A stretch of 64,000 bases of DNA, from the NCBI RefSeq assembly GCF_013267595.1, contig NZ_CP054011.1:1750147-1814146 (forward strand), in the 5' to 3' direction. The translations under genes and the position numbers were made by a program. The first letter of the stretch is position 1; each line of letters opens with the position of its first letter. Below the pieces are notes generated by a model that saw nothing but the letters and a program-made list of their open reading frames with translations, made no database searches and was not told where the DNA came from. The DNA is from Prevotella melaninogenica (GTDB taxonomy: Bacteria; Bacteroidota; Bacteroidia; Bacteroidales; Bacteroidaceae). This document shows, piece by piece, positions 35,137-44,362 of the stretch.

Positions 35137-36219
35137 ATGAAAACAGCAGGACTAATACTTTGTGGATTGTGTTTAGGACTCTCTAACCTATCTGCACAAG
35201 TAACACAGAATGCCGTACCGTCCATGGCTGGTTGGAATTACTATGGTGGCGATGAGTTTAATGGAGACAAGATTGACGAATCTAAATGGGGTGTCTATGG
35301 TGATCCAAAGTATAATTATAAGTTTGATGATTACGGTAATACAGAGGGGCAGGGAGGTGTTCAGTATTATCGTGCCGATATGATAAGGGTAAGAAATGGA
35401 GTTGCCAATATTACTGCATCACGTGAACCGCTTTTAACAGGACGTCGTCCTGACGCTAAAAAAGACCCAGCTGGGACCGACTATAAAGTAAAGGTACAAC
35501 CACCTTTTAAACCTAAACACGACTTTGGAAAATACGGTTGGTGGTCTGGTGCTCTCTCCAGTCGTAATGCTAACGGAGCAGACTTGGTGAATGGTAAAGG
35601 ATTAGAACATGGAACTTACTATCCTCTTTACTCACGTATAGAGGTAAAGGATAAGATTCCATATGAGTTTGGAACTTGGATGGCACTATGGCTTCGTCAC
35701 TGTAATGGAGCAAGTACATTTGAGATTGATTTACAAGAGTTTTTTGTTAATGAGGACCGAAAAGATGCAATGAAAGAGAAAGGCTTTTATCTGCATCAAA
35801 CTACCCATGGCATGGACTACAATGCTGGTTGGAAAAACGGAGGACTAAATAATACTTATAACCATAATGACTATGGAGATCGTGTAAGAGAGATTGACTT
35901 CGATCCAGGAAAAGACTTCCATGTCTATGGTGCACAGATTGACCCAGAGCCAGGTGATCCAATGCACTTAGTTGTAACTTTCCTCTTAGATGGAAGAGTT
36001 AGATCTGTTTTCCGTACAAAGGATAATCGATATAAATCAAACAATTCGAAGTATCCATATCGTTATAATACACTCTTAGCACAAAACCTCTCAAAGTATG
36101 GAGAGGACCGTGTTTGGGACGTTGCCATTACAGGACAAGTAGGTGGTAAGGCGTGGAAGGCTAATACAGAAATACTACCAAGTATGTATCCATATAGGTA
36201 CGAGTCATACGTCAAATAA
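35137..36219 (+). CDS. GH16 family glycoside hydrolase, 3' end frameshifted
   Basis: About 360 residues. The ATG at 35137 starts a clear signal peptide (MKTAGLILCGLCLGLSN); the in-frame ATG at 35101 would add 12 residues in front of it. The GH16 domain begins WNYYGGDEFNGDKIDESKW. Its catalytic motif EIDLQE has the nucleophile, assisting Asp and acid/base in the ExDxxE (beta-bulge) spacing, as in laminarinases and agarases. Substrate is uncertain. The frame ends at YRYESYVK, and a typical Prevotella C-terminal tail continues in another frame (36216-36379), so the gene looks frameshifted near 36210. An IS982-type element lies just downstream. Confidence 0.85.
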   Translation: MKTAGLILCGLCLGLSNLSAQVTQNAVPSMAGWNYYGGDEFNGDKIDESKWGVYGDPKYNYKFDDYGNTEGQGGVQYYRADMIRVRNGVANITASREPLLTGRRPDAKKDPAGTDYKVKVQPPFKPKHDFGKYGWWSGALSSRNANGADLVNGKGLEHGTYYPLYSRIEVKDKIPYEFGTWMALWLRHCNGASTFEIDLQEFFVNEDRKDAMKEKGFYLHQTTHGMDYNAGWKNGGLNNTYNHNDYGDRVREIDFDPGKDFHVYGAQIDPEPGDPMHLVVTFLLDGRVRSVFRTKDNRYKSNNSKYPYRYNTLLAQNLSKYGEDRVWDVAITGQVGGKAWKANTEILPSMYPYRYESYVK

Positions 36220-36379
36220 CACTGTTACAGGTATTGCTATAGACAAGATAGACTCCGCGAATCAAAATGATGGTACTGTCTATTCTATCAATGGAATGAA
36301 AGTAAGAGATGTGAACGATAAAGGAAAATTAAATCCTGGAATCTACATTATTAATGGTAAGAAGGTTCTGGTAAAATAA
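36216..36379 (+). pseudogene. Detached C-terminal sorting-like tail of the GH16 gene
   Basis: In the +2 frame relative to the GH16 gene the sequence reads TSNNTVTGIAIDKIDSANQN, then VYSINGMKVRDVNDKGKLNP, GIYIINGKKVLVK and stop. This matches the short tail at the end of the surface-protein pseudogene (KGVYIVNGHKLIIK) and resembles type IX secretion C-terminal signals. It has no start or signal of its own, so it is read as the lost end of the GH16 protein. Confidence 0.7.
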
Positions 36380-36386
36380 ATTAGTA

Positions 36387-37513
36387 ACCTGAACTCGGGA
36401 TAAGTATCATATCACTCTTCTGTTTGGTTTAGTACAACGGCTCTTTAGACTCAATCTTTTGATTGAGCCTAAAGATAATAATAAAACAGATTACTTTAGA
36501 ATAATGTATGCTGTCCCGAATGTTGCTCTATAGCAAAGTCTATGTTCACTGCTGGCTTCTTCTCAAAGAAGCTGTAGGCTGCAATAGCAGAGAGAACATT
36601 CATTGCGAAATTAAATATGCTTCTATGCCTTGAATGCACTAATTGAGCTACATTCTTTAGCTCATCATTGATAGTCTCTATTACAGATCTTTTCCTTAGA
36701 AGAAGTCTATCATAAAGTGGCATTAGTTTGTTTTTCATGTTACTCCTAATGCCAGTAACTAAATTTATTCCATCATTGAACAATCGCTCAAATAATCCTT
36801 GAGAAATGTACCCTTTGTCTGCAAACAATTTACCAAATACATTGTCTGTCAACCTGTTAAATACATTTTCGTCTCGGTCATCAACATTTGCTTTAGTGAG
36901 CATAAAGTTTAGAATCTCACCTCTTTCATTACAGATAAGATGTAGTTTGAATCCAAAATACCATCCCATTGTACTCTTACCCCTTGTTGCATAATTTCTA
37001 AAAACCTTATTGCGACAAATACGTTTATTATGGCAAACTGGAATACAAGTTGAGTCAATAAAACTAATACCAGTACACCTCCCAAAACAACATATCTGCA
37101 GGAACATCATCATCTCTACAGAGACTCTTGCCTCTAATTCAAGAAAACGATTATAAGACAATTGATTTGGAAATAAATCTGCTAAATGCTCTTTTACGAA
37201 AAAGGTATAATAGTGACGAAAATTACGATAGGAATTAAAGTGGAAGCAAATTAATATCGTTATGATTTCAGACTTACTCATACGCCACCTGCGATGGCGA
37301 TGACATCCTTTATTCTTTTCTGAGAGACCTATTTTATCAGTTTCTAACTCAAATTCTTTGCAAAAGTCATCTGCAATACAGAAAATTTCAGTAATTTTGT
37401 CCTTGGTAATCATTGTTATATTTATTGTAATTGATTGATTTTCAACTATAAAGTTACAAAAATATAATGAGATTACCAACTTTTTGCAGACTTTTCTTAT
37501 CCCGAGTTCAGGT
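36387..37513 (-). mobile_element. IS982-family insertion sequence
   Basis: The perfect 18-bp terminal inverted repeats ACCTGAACTCGGGATAAG (36387-36404) and its complement (37496-37513) bound an 1127-bp element. A 5-bp TAGTA flanks both ends (36382-36386; 37514-37518). One intact transposase gene lies inside on the minus strand. The element inserted 7 bp after the GH16 tail stop and separates it from a terminator at 37684. Confidence 0.92.
36496..37413 (-). CDS. IS982-family transposase
   Basis: About 305 residues from the ATG at 37413 (MITKDKITEIFCIADDFCKE); an upstream in-frame start adds 22 unlikely residues. The DDE pattern is visible: SFIDSTCIPVCHNKR (first Asp), FADKGYI (second Asp), and KRSVIETINDELKN (Glu). 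NYATRGKSTMGWYFGFKLHL is a hallmark of the IS982 family. The frame is complete, so the element may be active. Confidence 0.93.
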   Translation of the reverse strand: MITKDKITEIFCIADDFCKEFELETDKIGLSEKNKGCHRHRRWRMSKSEIITILICFHFNSYRNFRHYYTFFVKEHLADLFPNQLSYNRFLELEARVSVEMMMFLQICCFGRCTGISFIDSTCIPVCHNKRICRNKVFRNYATRGKSTMGWYFGFKLHLICNERGEILNFMLTKANVDDRDENVFNRLTDNVFGKLFADKGYISQGLFERLFNDGINLVTGIRSNMKNKLMPLYDRLLLRKRSVIETINDELKNVAQLVHSRHRSIFNFAMNVLSAIAAYSFFEKKPAVNIDFAIEQHSGQHTLF

Positions 37514-37519
37514 TAGTAG

Positions 37520-38010
37520 ATAACAAAACTACGAGCAAGGTATCTATAACATGGTGCTATGGATTATCTTGCTACGTTAGAAAAGTATTCTGAAACCCTG
37601 ATGTTATACATCAAATAGACTGTTACATTGTAATTACCAAATGTTGATAATATCGTGAAAGAGGGTAGATGAATACAAAAATATAAGGGGCTTGTATCAA
37701 TGTTGTCATTTGATATAAGCCCTTTTTGCATCCAATTATTTATAGAGGTACTTGGTTCATAAGTGTTACTCTTATTTGATTAATCTCGATGAAATCGATA
37801 GATTTTTATCAAAAAGAGATGAAATAATAGTCTGTTAAGCCCTCTATGCACATATATCTCAGCGTTTCTTTAAAAAGTAGATTTGAGTTTAAGATACGGC
37901 TATAAGTAATCAATGTTATCTCTTTTTAGTGGCTGGAGGAAGTTTTGTTTAAGTATAGTGAATTTGATAATATTTGACGATATTTGCTTTGCAGTTTTAT
38001 CATTTTACGT
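37520..38010. other. Intergenic region after IS982
   Basis: Apart from the terminator at 37684-37730, no gene, repeat or array was recognised here. Confidence 0.5.
37684..37730 (+). terminator. Terminator, probably the original GH16 terminator
   Basis: AAGGGGCTTGTATCAA pairs with TTGATATAAGCCCTTTTT around an 8-base loop. No gene on the + strand lies between it and the GH16 tail except the inserted element. Confidence 0.7.
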
Positions 38011-38018
38011 TACCTTTG
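37988..38018 (+). promoter_or_regulatory. Promoter of the TlpA-like lipoprotein gene
   Basis: TTTG (37988-37991) and TACCTTTG (38011-38018) are 19 bp apart, with the ATG 38 bp downstream. Confidence 0.8.
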
Positions 38019-38056
38019 CAAGGAAGATAAGATAAAAACGTAATATCTATTAAACA

Positions 38057-39211
38057 ATGAAGCATAAAATCGGAAACATTTTGGCGGCAGGCTTTGCGAT
38101 TATTGGACTCGCTGCACTGGCAAGTTGTGCGGGAGAAAAGTTCCATGTGACAGGTTCTATTGCAAATGCCAAGGACTCTTTGCTCTATTTTGAGCATAAT
38201 GGACTCAATGGATTTTCTACTGTTGACTCTGTTAAACTCGATGAAAAGGGCGATTTTTCGTTCTCAGGTGATAAGGTGGATAATCCAGAGTTCTATCGAC
38301 TTCGCATAGCTGGACAGATTATCAATATTGGTATTGATTCTACAGAGACAGTCGATGTGAAGGCTACTTATCCGCAGATGGCTACCGATTATAGTGTGAA
38401 GGGTTCCTATGAGAATGAGAAAATCAAGGAATTAGCACTGAAGCAAATTGACTTACAAGCACGTTGCCAGTCTATTCTTGCAGAACGTCCTGATCTTGCT
38501 GATTCAATTATCACAGTATTGATGAGCGACTATAAGCAGGATGTATCACGCAATTATATCTTTAAGGAGCCTATGCGCGCTTATAGCTATTTTGCTTTAT
38601 TCCAGTATATTGTAATTGGTAATCAAGCGCATTTGATATTTGACCCATCAAGAGACGTTGCTGACAATAAGGTGTTTGGTGCCGTTGCAACCAGTTGGGA
38701 CACCTATTATCCAGGTTCGGAGCGTACGCAGAATCTCCATAATATCACGATTAAGGGGATGAAGGATGAGCGCATTGTGAAGGCACAGAACAAGCCTGTG
38801 GAGATAGAGGCTAAGGAATTAGGTGTTGTCGACCTTCCATTACGTGACAACCGTGGTGTAGAACGCCATCTTACTGATTTGAAAGGTAAGGTTGTTCTGC
38901 TCGACTTCCATGTCTTTGCAGCAAAGGGTTCTACAGAATACATTATGCAGCTGCGCGAACTTTACAATAAGTATCATGACCGCGGATTAGAAATCTATAT
39001 GGTTTCATTAGACGATAATGCTCACTTCTGGAAGGAGCAGGTGGCTAATCTGCCATGGATAAACGTTTATGATGACACTGGTATCAGTCAAGCTTATACC
39101 GCTCCTGCGCAGTCTTTCCCAATCATTTATCTCATTGATAGAGGTAACAATATTGTGAAGAACCCATCACAGATTAAGAATCTTGAGCAGGAGATTGAGC
39201 GTTTGTTATAA
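38057..39211 (+). CDS. TlpA-like lipoprotein with DUF4369 domain, lacking CxxC
   Basis: A 384-residue envelope lipoprotein (lipobox ALASC, near residue 24). Residues ~30-120 match DUF4369 (KFHVTGSIANAKDSLLYFEH, STVDSVKLDEKGDFSF). The thioredoxin-like domain covers about 255-384 (LTDLKGKVVLLDFHVFAAKG, ... GLEIYMVSLDDN, FPIIYLIDRGNNIV). Where TlpA proteins have WCxxC after LDFW, this protein reads DFHVFAAKGSTEY: both cysteines are missing. The cis-Pro region (AQSFPIIY) is kept. It therefore cannot do thiol-disulfide exchange by the usual route and may be a binding or scaffold version (inference). Monocistronic. Confidence 0.85.
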   Translation: MKHKIGNILAAGFAIIGLAALASCAGEKFHVTGSIANAKDSLLYFEHNGLNGFSTVDSVKLDEKGDFSFSGDKVDNPEFYRLRIAGQIINIGIDSTETVDVKATYPQMATDYSVKGSYENEKIKELALKQIDLQARCQSILAERPDLADSIITVLMSDYKQDVSRNYIFKEPMRAYSYFALFQYIVIGNQAHLIFDPSRDVADNKVFGAVATSWDTYYPGSERTQNLHNITIKGMKDERIVKAQNKPVEIEAKELGVVDLPLRDNRGVERHLTDLKGKVVLLDFHVFAAKGSTEYIMQLRELYNKYHDRGLEIYMVSLDDNAHFWKEQVANLPWINVYDDTGISQAYTAPAQSFPIIYLIDRGNNIVKNPSQIKNLEQEIERLL

Positions 39212-39258
39212 GAATCAGACATGAATCTTCTATGAGCTAAGCTGAGAATACTTCGGCA

Positions 39259-39316
39259 TAAAGAAATTAGGTTATTGATATAGAATCTCTATCTCAATAA
39301 CCTAATTTCTTTTTTA
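39259..39316 (+). terminator. Terminator after the TlpA-like gene
   Basis: AAGAAATTAGGTTATTGA pairs with TCAATAACCTAATTTCTT, followed by a T run. Confidence 0.85.
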
Positions 39317-39451
39317 TTTAGTTTGCTGTCACTTTTAACACTTCTCGTAACCTCTTGTTAAGTAATCATATGCAAGAGTTATTGGAGTGACAGGAGTGAC
39401 AGCAACTTTTATTTCATGTTTTTACACGTCACACACTAACCTCTAAAGCTG

Positions 39452-40537
39452 TTAGTATCCCCAGTACGCTTGGTCAATGGTTGTCTCTACAGCCTGCTCT
39501 ATATCGTCACTAAGGTTACAGAAGAAGTCTATACCAGTTCGATTCTGTAACTCCTGGATTGTGATATACTCGCTTTTACTATTATTGTAATGGGGCGACC
39601 AAATACCGAGGGCACGATAGGTGTTGGTTTTCTTGTCGTAAGCAAGTAGTGCCATATAGAAGAACTTTGGTACGATTCCATTGAAATGAAGTGACTTGCC
39701 GGATGATTCCTTCTGTGCCATCTCTTCCAAATCGGTTTGATTACAGATATACTCATCCTTGTCAATAGTGGCAGCCTTCACGATATAGAGCGTATCACAT
39801 CGTCCCGCCCACGCACGTACCTTCTCTTCAAGCTTCCCCCATACACCACCATTGTGCCCTTGTATCTGTGGTTGCATATTCGTTAGATAGAAGGTTTGCT
39901 TGTTCTGAGCGGCAGAATAGAGCCTATCACCAGATGGGCAGAGGTGTCCACGGCTAAAGCCACTCCCTCTGTAGTCGTCAGGCGAGGTTTGTTCATTTGC
40001 TGGTATCTCTGGGTCTTGTTGGAAGGTATTTTGTCTCTTTACGTTCTTCTGCAGGAGAACATCATACAGTTCATAGCAGGTCCAACGGTTTGCTTTGAGT
40101 TTAGCGTCCCATTCGATAGAGTAGTTACGCAGCTTTCCAAGGTTCGCCTCAGTAGTGTAATGTGTCACTTCATACGTCTTGTTGCTTCCTTGATAGAAAC
40201 GTGGGAACTCCAATCGCCAACCCTCGCGGTTCTTTTGTAGGTCGTCGGCAGTGTTACGATTGGAATTGTTACCTATTGGCTCGGGGTTAGGTGTGACGGT
40301 CTCGGTGATGGTGTAGTCGATTTGAGAGAAGAGGAAGTCCTCTGAAACAGTCTTTCCCTTAGGGTAGACCTTTATCCCCACGCCCTCAATCACACGTGTA
40401 CTATCTATCGTCTCACCCATGACGTAGGTATGCACCTCGCCCAGTTTGGTAGTAATCGTGATGGTTTGTTTCTTATTTTGTGCTATAGTCGTTATGCTAA
40501 GGAGCAACAACAGTGAAGTGATAATATTCTGTTTCAT
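39452..40537 (-). CDS. Secreted DNA/RNA non-specific endonuclease
   Basis: A 361-residue protein with a signal peptide (1-19, ending IAQ). A Prevotella-specific N-terminal region (~20-110) is followed by the beta-beta-alpha metal nuclease domain (~115-355). The active-site motif appears as SRGHLCPSGDR, a variant of DRGH with Ser in place of the first Asp but the catalytic His retained. YLTNMQPQIQGHNGGVWGKL supplies the metal-binding Asn. It would digest extracellular nucleic acids for nutrition or biofilm escape (inference). It lies 82 bp downstream of the surface-protein pseudogene on the same strand. Confidence 0.9.
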   Translation of the reverse strand: MKQNIITSLLLLLSITTIAQNKKQTITITTKLGEVHTYVMGETIDSTRVIEGVGIKVYPKGKTVSEDFLFSQIDYTITETVTPNPEPIGNNSNRNTADDLQKNREGWRLEFPRFYQGSNKTYEVTHYTTEANLGKLRNYSIEWDAKLKANRWTCYELYDVLLQKNVKRQNTFQQDPEIPANEQTSPDDYRGSGFSRGHLCPSGDRLYSAAQNKQTFYLTNMQPQIQGHNGGVWGKLEEKVRAWAGRCDTLYIVKAATIDKDEYICNQTDLEEMAQKESSGKSLHFNGIVPKFFYMALLAYDKKTNTYRALGIWSPHYNNSKSEYITIQELQNRTGIDFFCNLSDDIEQAVETTIDQAYWGY

Positions 40538-41335
40538 CTTTAATCCTCCTTATTTTTAGCAATAATATTCATAATCATCGGTGTTTTATATGTTTTCTTC
40601 ATAACGTTGTGTTCCTTCTTATTTGATAATCAGTTTATGTCCATTCACGATGTACACTCCCTTTGGTAGGTTAGTGAGCGTACTACCCACGTATTGACCA
40701 TTGAGGTTATATACCTTCATCACCTTGTTTGTAAGCATATAAGGGCGTGTGATAGCATCTGATGTAGACGAAAATGAGATCTTAACAGTCGCTGTTGCTG
40801 GTACATGATAGTAGGCATGTAAACCTTTCAGAAGATTTGCCTTGTTGTCAGCATTTAGTGGATAGTTGAGACTTTCATCTGTAGAGAGATAACGTTCAGT
40901 CTTATCCAAGGCGAGAGTTTTTGGACTATAAACAGCCACGAAACTGTATTGTCCATCGTTTGATGTCACTGTCTCAGGCTTTGTCGCCTTGAGTGTTATT
41001 CCTTCAAAGGTTGGGTGCTCTATGTTCCACTTGATGAGGTAGGGCTTACCTGCTGCTATTTGGGTTTGCTTATCATCAAATATCATGGTATTGTCTTCTA
41101 CCTGTTTGGTGAATGTTGCTATCTTCGCACTGGCTAAGTCTTTCTTTTCAATGTCGAAAGGAACGGCAAAAGTGTTCCAATGGTCTGCTGAGAACGTACG
41201 CTTTAGACGGACAGCTGCGTCCGTAATATCGCTTTGAGGCAATACAAAAGTCTTCTCTTCGTCGATAACAAAGGTGATAGGTCGATGGTTATTCAAGTAG
41301 ATTGGGTTGATTTCCTTCCTTTCACTATTCGGAAC

Positions 41336-42798
41336 TATTGGTGTCCGATAAAACTTTTTTTGCGTTCATATCTTTTTAATTCAGAATAATAAAAAAAACG
41401 GGCTGATTGTTTTGCACATTCAGCCCTTCTTATTTCCTTTGTAGTTGTCAAAATAAAACAATGAAATAAGATGAACAAAAGTACACATTTTATCGGACAG
41501 CCACTATATGTTCAACTGTTAAACTATTTTAATCGTGATAAAATTCTCTCTCTGAGCCAAGCTCAGGGAGGTGAACACTATATAAAGAAGTTTGATGCAT
41601 GGCATCATCTTGTCGTCATGCTTTATGCAGTAATGATGCGTTTAGACTCTCTGCGTGAGATAAAGGCCTCTCTCTTTGCTAATGTTAATCGCTTTAATCA
41701 TCTTGGTTTAAAGCATTTTCCTTGTCGAAGTACCTTGTCAGATGCAAACAAACGCCGAGATTCCGAGATATTCGGTTCGATCTATATGAACTTATATGAG
41801 AAATATCGCCATGAACTTTACTCGGACAGCCGAAATTGTGGACAGCCCAAATGGCTGAAGAATCTAAAGATAATAGATTCTACGACAATCAGTCTGTTTT
41901 CTAACCTGGTCTTTAAAGGAGTAGGACGTAATCCCAAAACTGGTAAGAAGAAGGGTGGAATAAAAGTACATACAGAGATATTTGCCAATGAGAATGTTCC
42001 AAGCGATATCAAGTTCACATCTGCAGCTAGTCATGATCAATTTGCACTTATCCCAGAACGATACGCCAATGAGGAACTGATTGCTTTTGACAGAGCCTAT
42101 ATAAACTATGAAAAGTTCTCTGAACTGACTCAAAGAGGCGTTATATATGTAACTAAGATGAAAAATAATCTTAGCTTTGAAAGGATTGCTGATACGGATT
42201 ACCAGATGACTACAGATTATGGAGTTGTACGCGTAGAAACCATTCTCTTCCATAAGCATACAAAGGAAAAAGATATTTACCATAAAGCAAGAAAAATCAC
42301 ATATCAGGATAAGACCAAGAAAGGGAAAATCAGATTCATATCACTGCTGACCAATGATTTTCAGATGTCGGCAGAAGATATTATAGCTATCTATAAGAGA
42401 CGATGGCAAATAGAAACCTTATTTAAACAAATAAAACAGAATTTCCCGCTAAGATACTTCTATGGAGAGAGTGCGAATGCTATAAAAATACAAATATGGA
42501 TTACGCTTATAGCCAATCTGCTTATAACCCTAGTGAAGAACAAAATAAAGAGACCTTGGAGCTTCTCAGGCTTGGCAACAATGATAAGAATTTTACTTAT
42601 GAGTTATGTCGCAATACAAAGTTTCTTTGAGCAGCCACATAGAGACTGGGATAGATTGATTACCCAAGTAAAAGCCCCACCAGAAGAGTTGTCATTATTC
42701 TAGGGGGCTTGGAATTTGAAATTAGAACTAATCATGCCTATTTCAGCAGGATTGAGAGAGGATATTGCAGTATATGGAGGTTTTATCGGACAGCAATA
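41336..42798 (+). mobile_element. IS4-family insertion sequence inside the surface-protein gene
   Basis: The termini TATTGGTGTCCGATAAAA (left) and the complement of the right end, TATTGCTGTCCGATAAAA, are inverted repeats with one mismatch. A 9-bp target duplication ATTCGGAAC flanks the element (41327-41335; 42799-42807). Removing the element and one duplicate restores the reading frame GIAVPN-SERKE of the host gene. Length is 1463 bp with one intact transposase. Confidence 0.93.
41471..42703 (+). CDS. IS4-family transposase with DUF4372 N terminus
   Basis: A 410-residue DDE transposase. The N-terminal FIGQPLYVQLLNYFNRDKI is typical of the DUF4372 domain. The catalytic motifs are KIIDSTTISL (Asp), IAFDRAYINY (Asp) and YKRRWQIETLFKQIKQNF (the Y-R-E-K signature containing the Glu). 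The frame is uninterrupted, so it is probably functional. Confidence 0.94.
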   Translation: MNKSTHFIGQPLYVQLLNYFNRDKILSLSQAQGGEHYIKKFDAWHHLVVMLYAVMMRLDSLREIKASLFANVNRFNHLGLKHFPCRSTLSDANKRRDSEIFGSIYMNLYEKYRHELYSDSRNCGQPKWLKNLKIIDSTTISLFSNLVFKGVGRNPKTGKKKGGIKVHTEIFANENVPSDIKFTSAASHDQFALIPERYANEELIAFDRAYINYEKFSELTQRGVIYVTKMKNNLSFERIADTDYQMTTDYGVVRVETILFHKHTKEKDIYHKARKITYQDKTKKGKIRFISLLTNDFQMSAEDIIAIYKRRWQIETLFKQIKQNFPLRYFYGESANAIKIQIWITLIANLLITLVKNKIKRPWSFSGLATMIRILLMSYVAIQSFFEQPHRDWDRLITQVKAPPEELSLF

Positions 42799-44091
42799 AT
42801 TCGGAACAGCGATTCCCGCAAGGTCAATGATAGCCCCTTTATACGGTGCAGTGTATTTCTCGTTACTACCAAAGCGGTTGTTGATGACAATACCATCTTG
42901 CGTGGTGAGGGCATCATCGACAAGTGTCTGGTCCTTCAAGCATACCCAATCAGCAGTGTTATCAAGATAATTTTTTGCTTTAATCTCCTTTGGTTGGACA
43001 GCTTGTTCAGTAACAGGTGCTGCAATGACAAGCAGTGAGGTGTTAGTCACATTAGGAATAGCTTTAAAGCATGGGACACCATTTTCCACAACATACTCAC
43101 CTGTAATCTGTCCTGCTATGTGCTGATTGCTAACGAAAGGTACGTTTGGATTGATACCATAGAAGCATACCGCACCCGTCGTGTCACGTACGTATGCCTC
43201 CTGTGTGCTGCCTGTTCCGAATACATAGAGGACACGTGCCATACTACCCTCATTGCCATCGGTAAGGGTGAGGGTAGCCTTAGTTCCACTTGCCAAGGTC
43301 TTGAGTTCTTTGATACTGTTCACCTTTGCAATAGGTTTCTTTGGCTGCATCGCTGAATAATTGACAGTTATCGTATTGATATTATTCGTTGCAGATGCTT
43401 TAAAAGTCACTGAATTAATCACAGAATTATCGTTTGTCCATGACAAACCATTTAGTGCTCCGCTGTTACATGTGCTTTTCAAGTTACCAGTAAAAAATAA
43501 TACTTGTAATCTGTTTCCCTGCTGGTACGCTAAGAGTAAGCTCACTATTTGCATAGAAACGTAACTCTATATTGCCTTTAGAGTTCCATATTCGTGTAGG
43601 CGTTGAGGCATTGTTTTTCTTTTACGTTAAGGTTACATCTTGGAGTAAATAGCCTTTGTCGGATAGGTCTGTACCCTTTTTGGGATTAGTTTTTTTATTC
43701 CTAAAGCGTGGAGTCCTCCGTCAGGAGTGAAATCGAAGGTGATTGTGTCAGCACAAACTCGTAATGGCAAAGCCAATATAAGTGTTAGTACTAAGATGTG
43801 TAAAAAATGTTTCATGCTTTTTTATAAATAGTATGTTGGTTTTTAATTGTTACTACCTACGAGTTAAACGCTAAAGGATAAACTTCAAATGGTTATATTG
43901 CAAAGTTAATGTTTTTTATTGGAAAAAGCCGTTAAGAAGGTGGGTTTGTTCCTTGAAAGCTACTTTCAATAGATAAGATAGATGAGGTTTATCGTTACGC
44001 AAAAGCTCTTTGTAGGGGATAAGGGATATATAAAGCTTTTCAATCTAAGTATGGTTCGCCTCCATCTTAGTAATGTTTCGTCTGGTATGAG

Positions 44092-44155
44092 GCGTTCGCA
44101 CCATTGGTGTTTACCATCCGCACCATATGTGCTGGGCACCCGCATCATAATAGAA
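44092..44155. repeat. 22-bp palindrome-centred tandem array, copy 3
   Basis: Units begin at 44092, 44114 and 44136. The first contains GCACCATTGGTGT and the second GCACCATATGTGC. The phase is 22 bp, as in the arrays at 16276 and 22988. The rest of 43816-44227 holds nothing else recognised. Confidence 0.7.
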
Positions 44156-44227
44156 AAGGGTGTTATAATTAAAAAAATGCCGTTATAATTAGAAGTAAAA
44201 AGCTCTATCTTGATTGATTTGGGTTTT

Positions 44228-44268
44228 AAAAAAAAGGCTGAAACCCAATGAAGCATTTCAGCCTTTAG
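44228..44268 (-). terminator. Terminator of ispF
   Basis: AAAGGCTGAAA and TTTCAGCCTTT form the stem. On the minus strand the hairpin is followed by eight T. Confidence 0.75.
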
Positions 44269-44362
44269 TCTTTATTATCAATAAGAGATGATAGCATGAT
44301 TAGGTGTTTATGTCTTTTCCTATATGATGAGGATAATGCTAAAATACTATGCTTCAATTATC

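Larger units (their letters stand above)
40619..43815 (-). pseudogene. Surface/secreted protein pseudogene, interrupted by an IS4-type element and frame errors
   Basis: The signal peptide and start are at 43815 (MKHFLHILVLTLILALPLRV). The frame breaks at an A7 run near 43685-43691; the next frame reads NPKKGTDLSDKGYLLQ, hits TAA near 43625, continues ASTPTRIWNSKGNIELRFYA, then shifts again at a T run near 43500. The body continues 43554-42799 (TRTGAVCFYG-like OB-fold region: GSTQEAYVRDTTGAVCFYG). The IS4-type element splits GIAVPN from SERKEINPIYL. The remainder, 41335-40619, ends in a tail GVYIVNGHKLIIK like a type IX sorting signal. Intact, it would be a surface protein of roughly 550-600 residues of unknown function. 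Confidence 0.82.

Noticed and set aside
36143..36379. Independent 78-residue gene after GH16
   Set aside because: The start lies within the GH16 frame, and the end is a sorting-type tail. It is better explained as the frameshifted end of GH16.
42700..43554. Independent 284-residue gene and separate 60- and 225-residue genes next to the IS4 element
   Set aside because: All three are pieces of one gene; removing the insertion and frame errors joins them.
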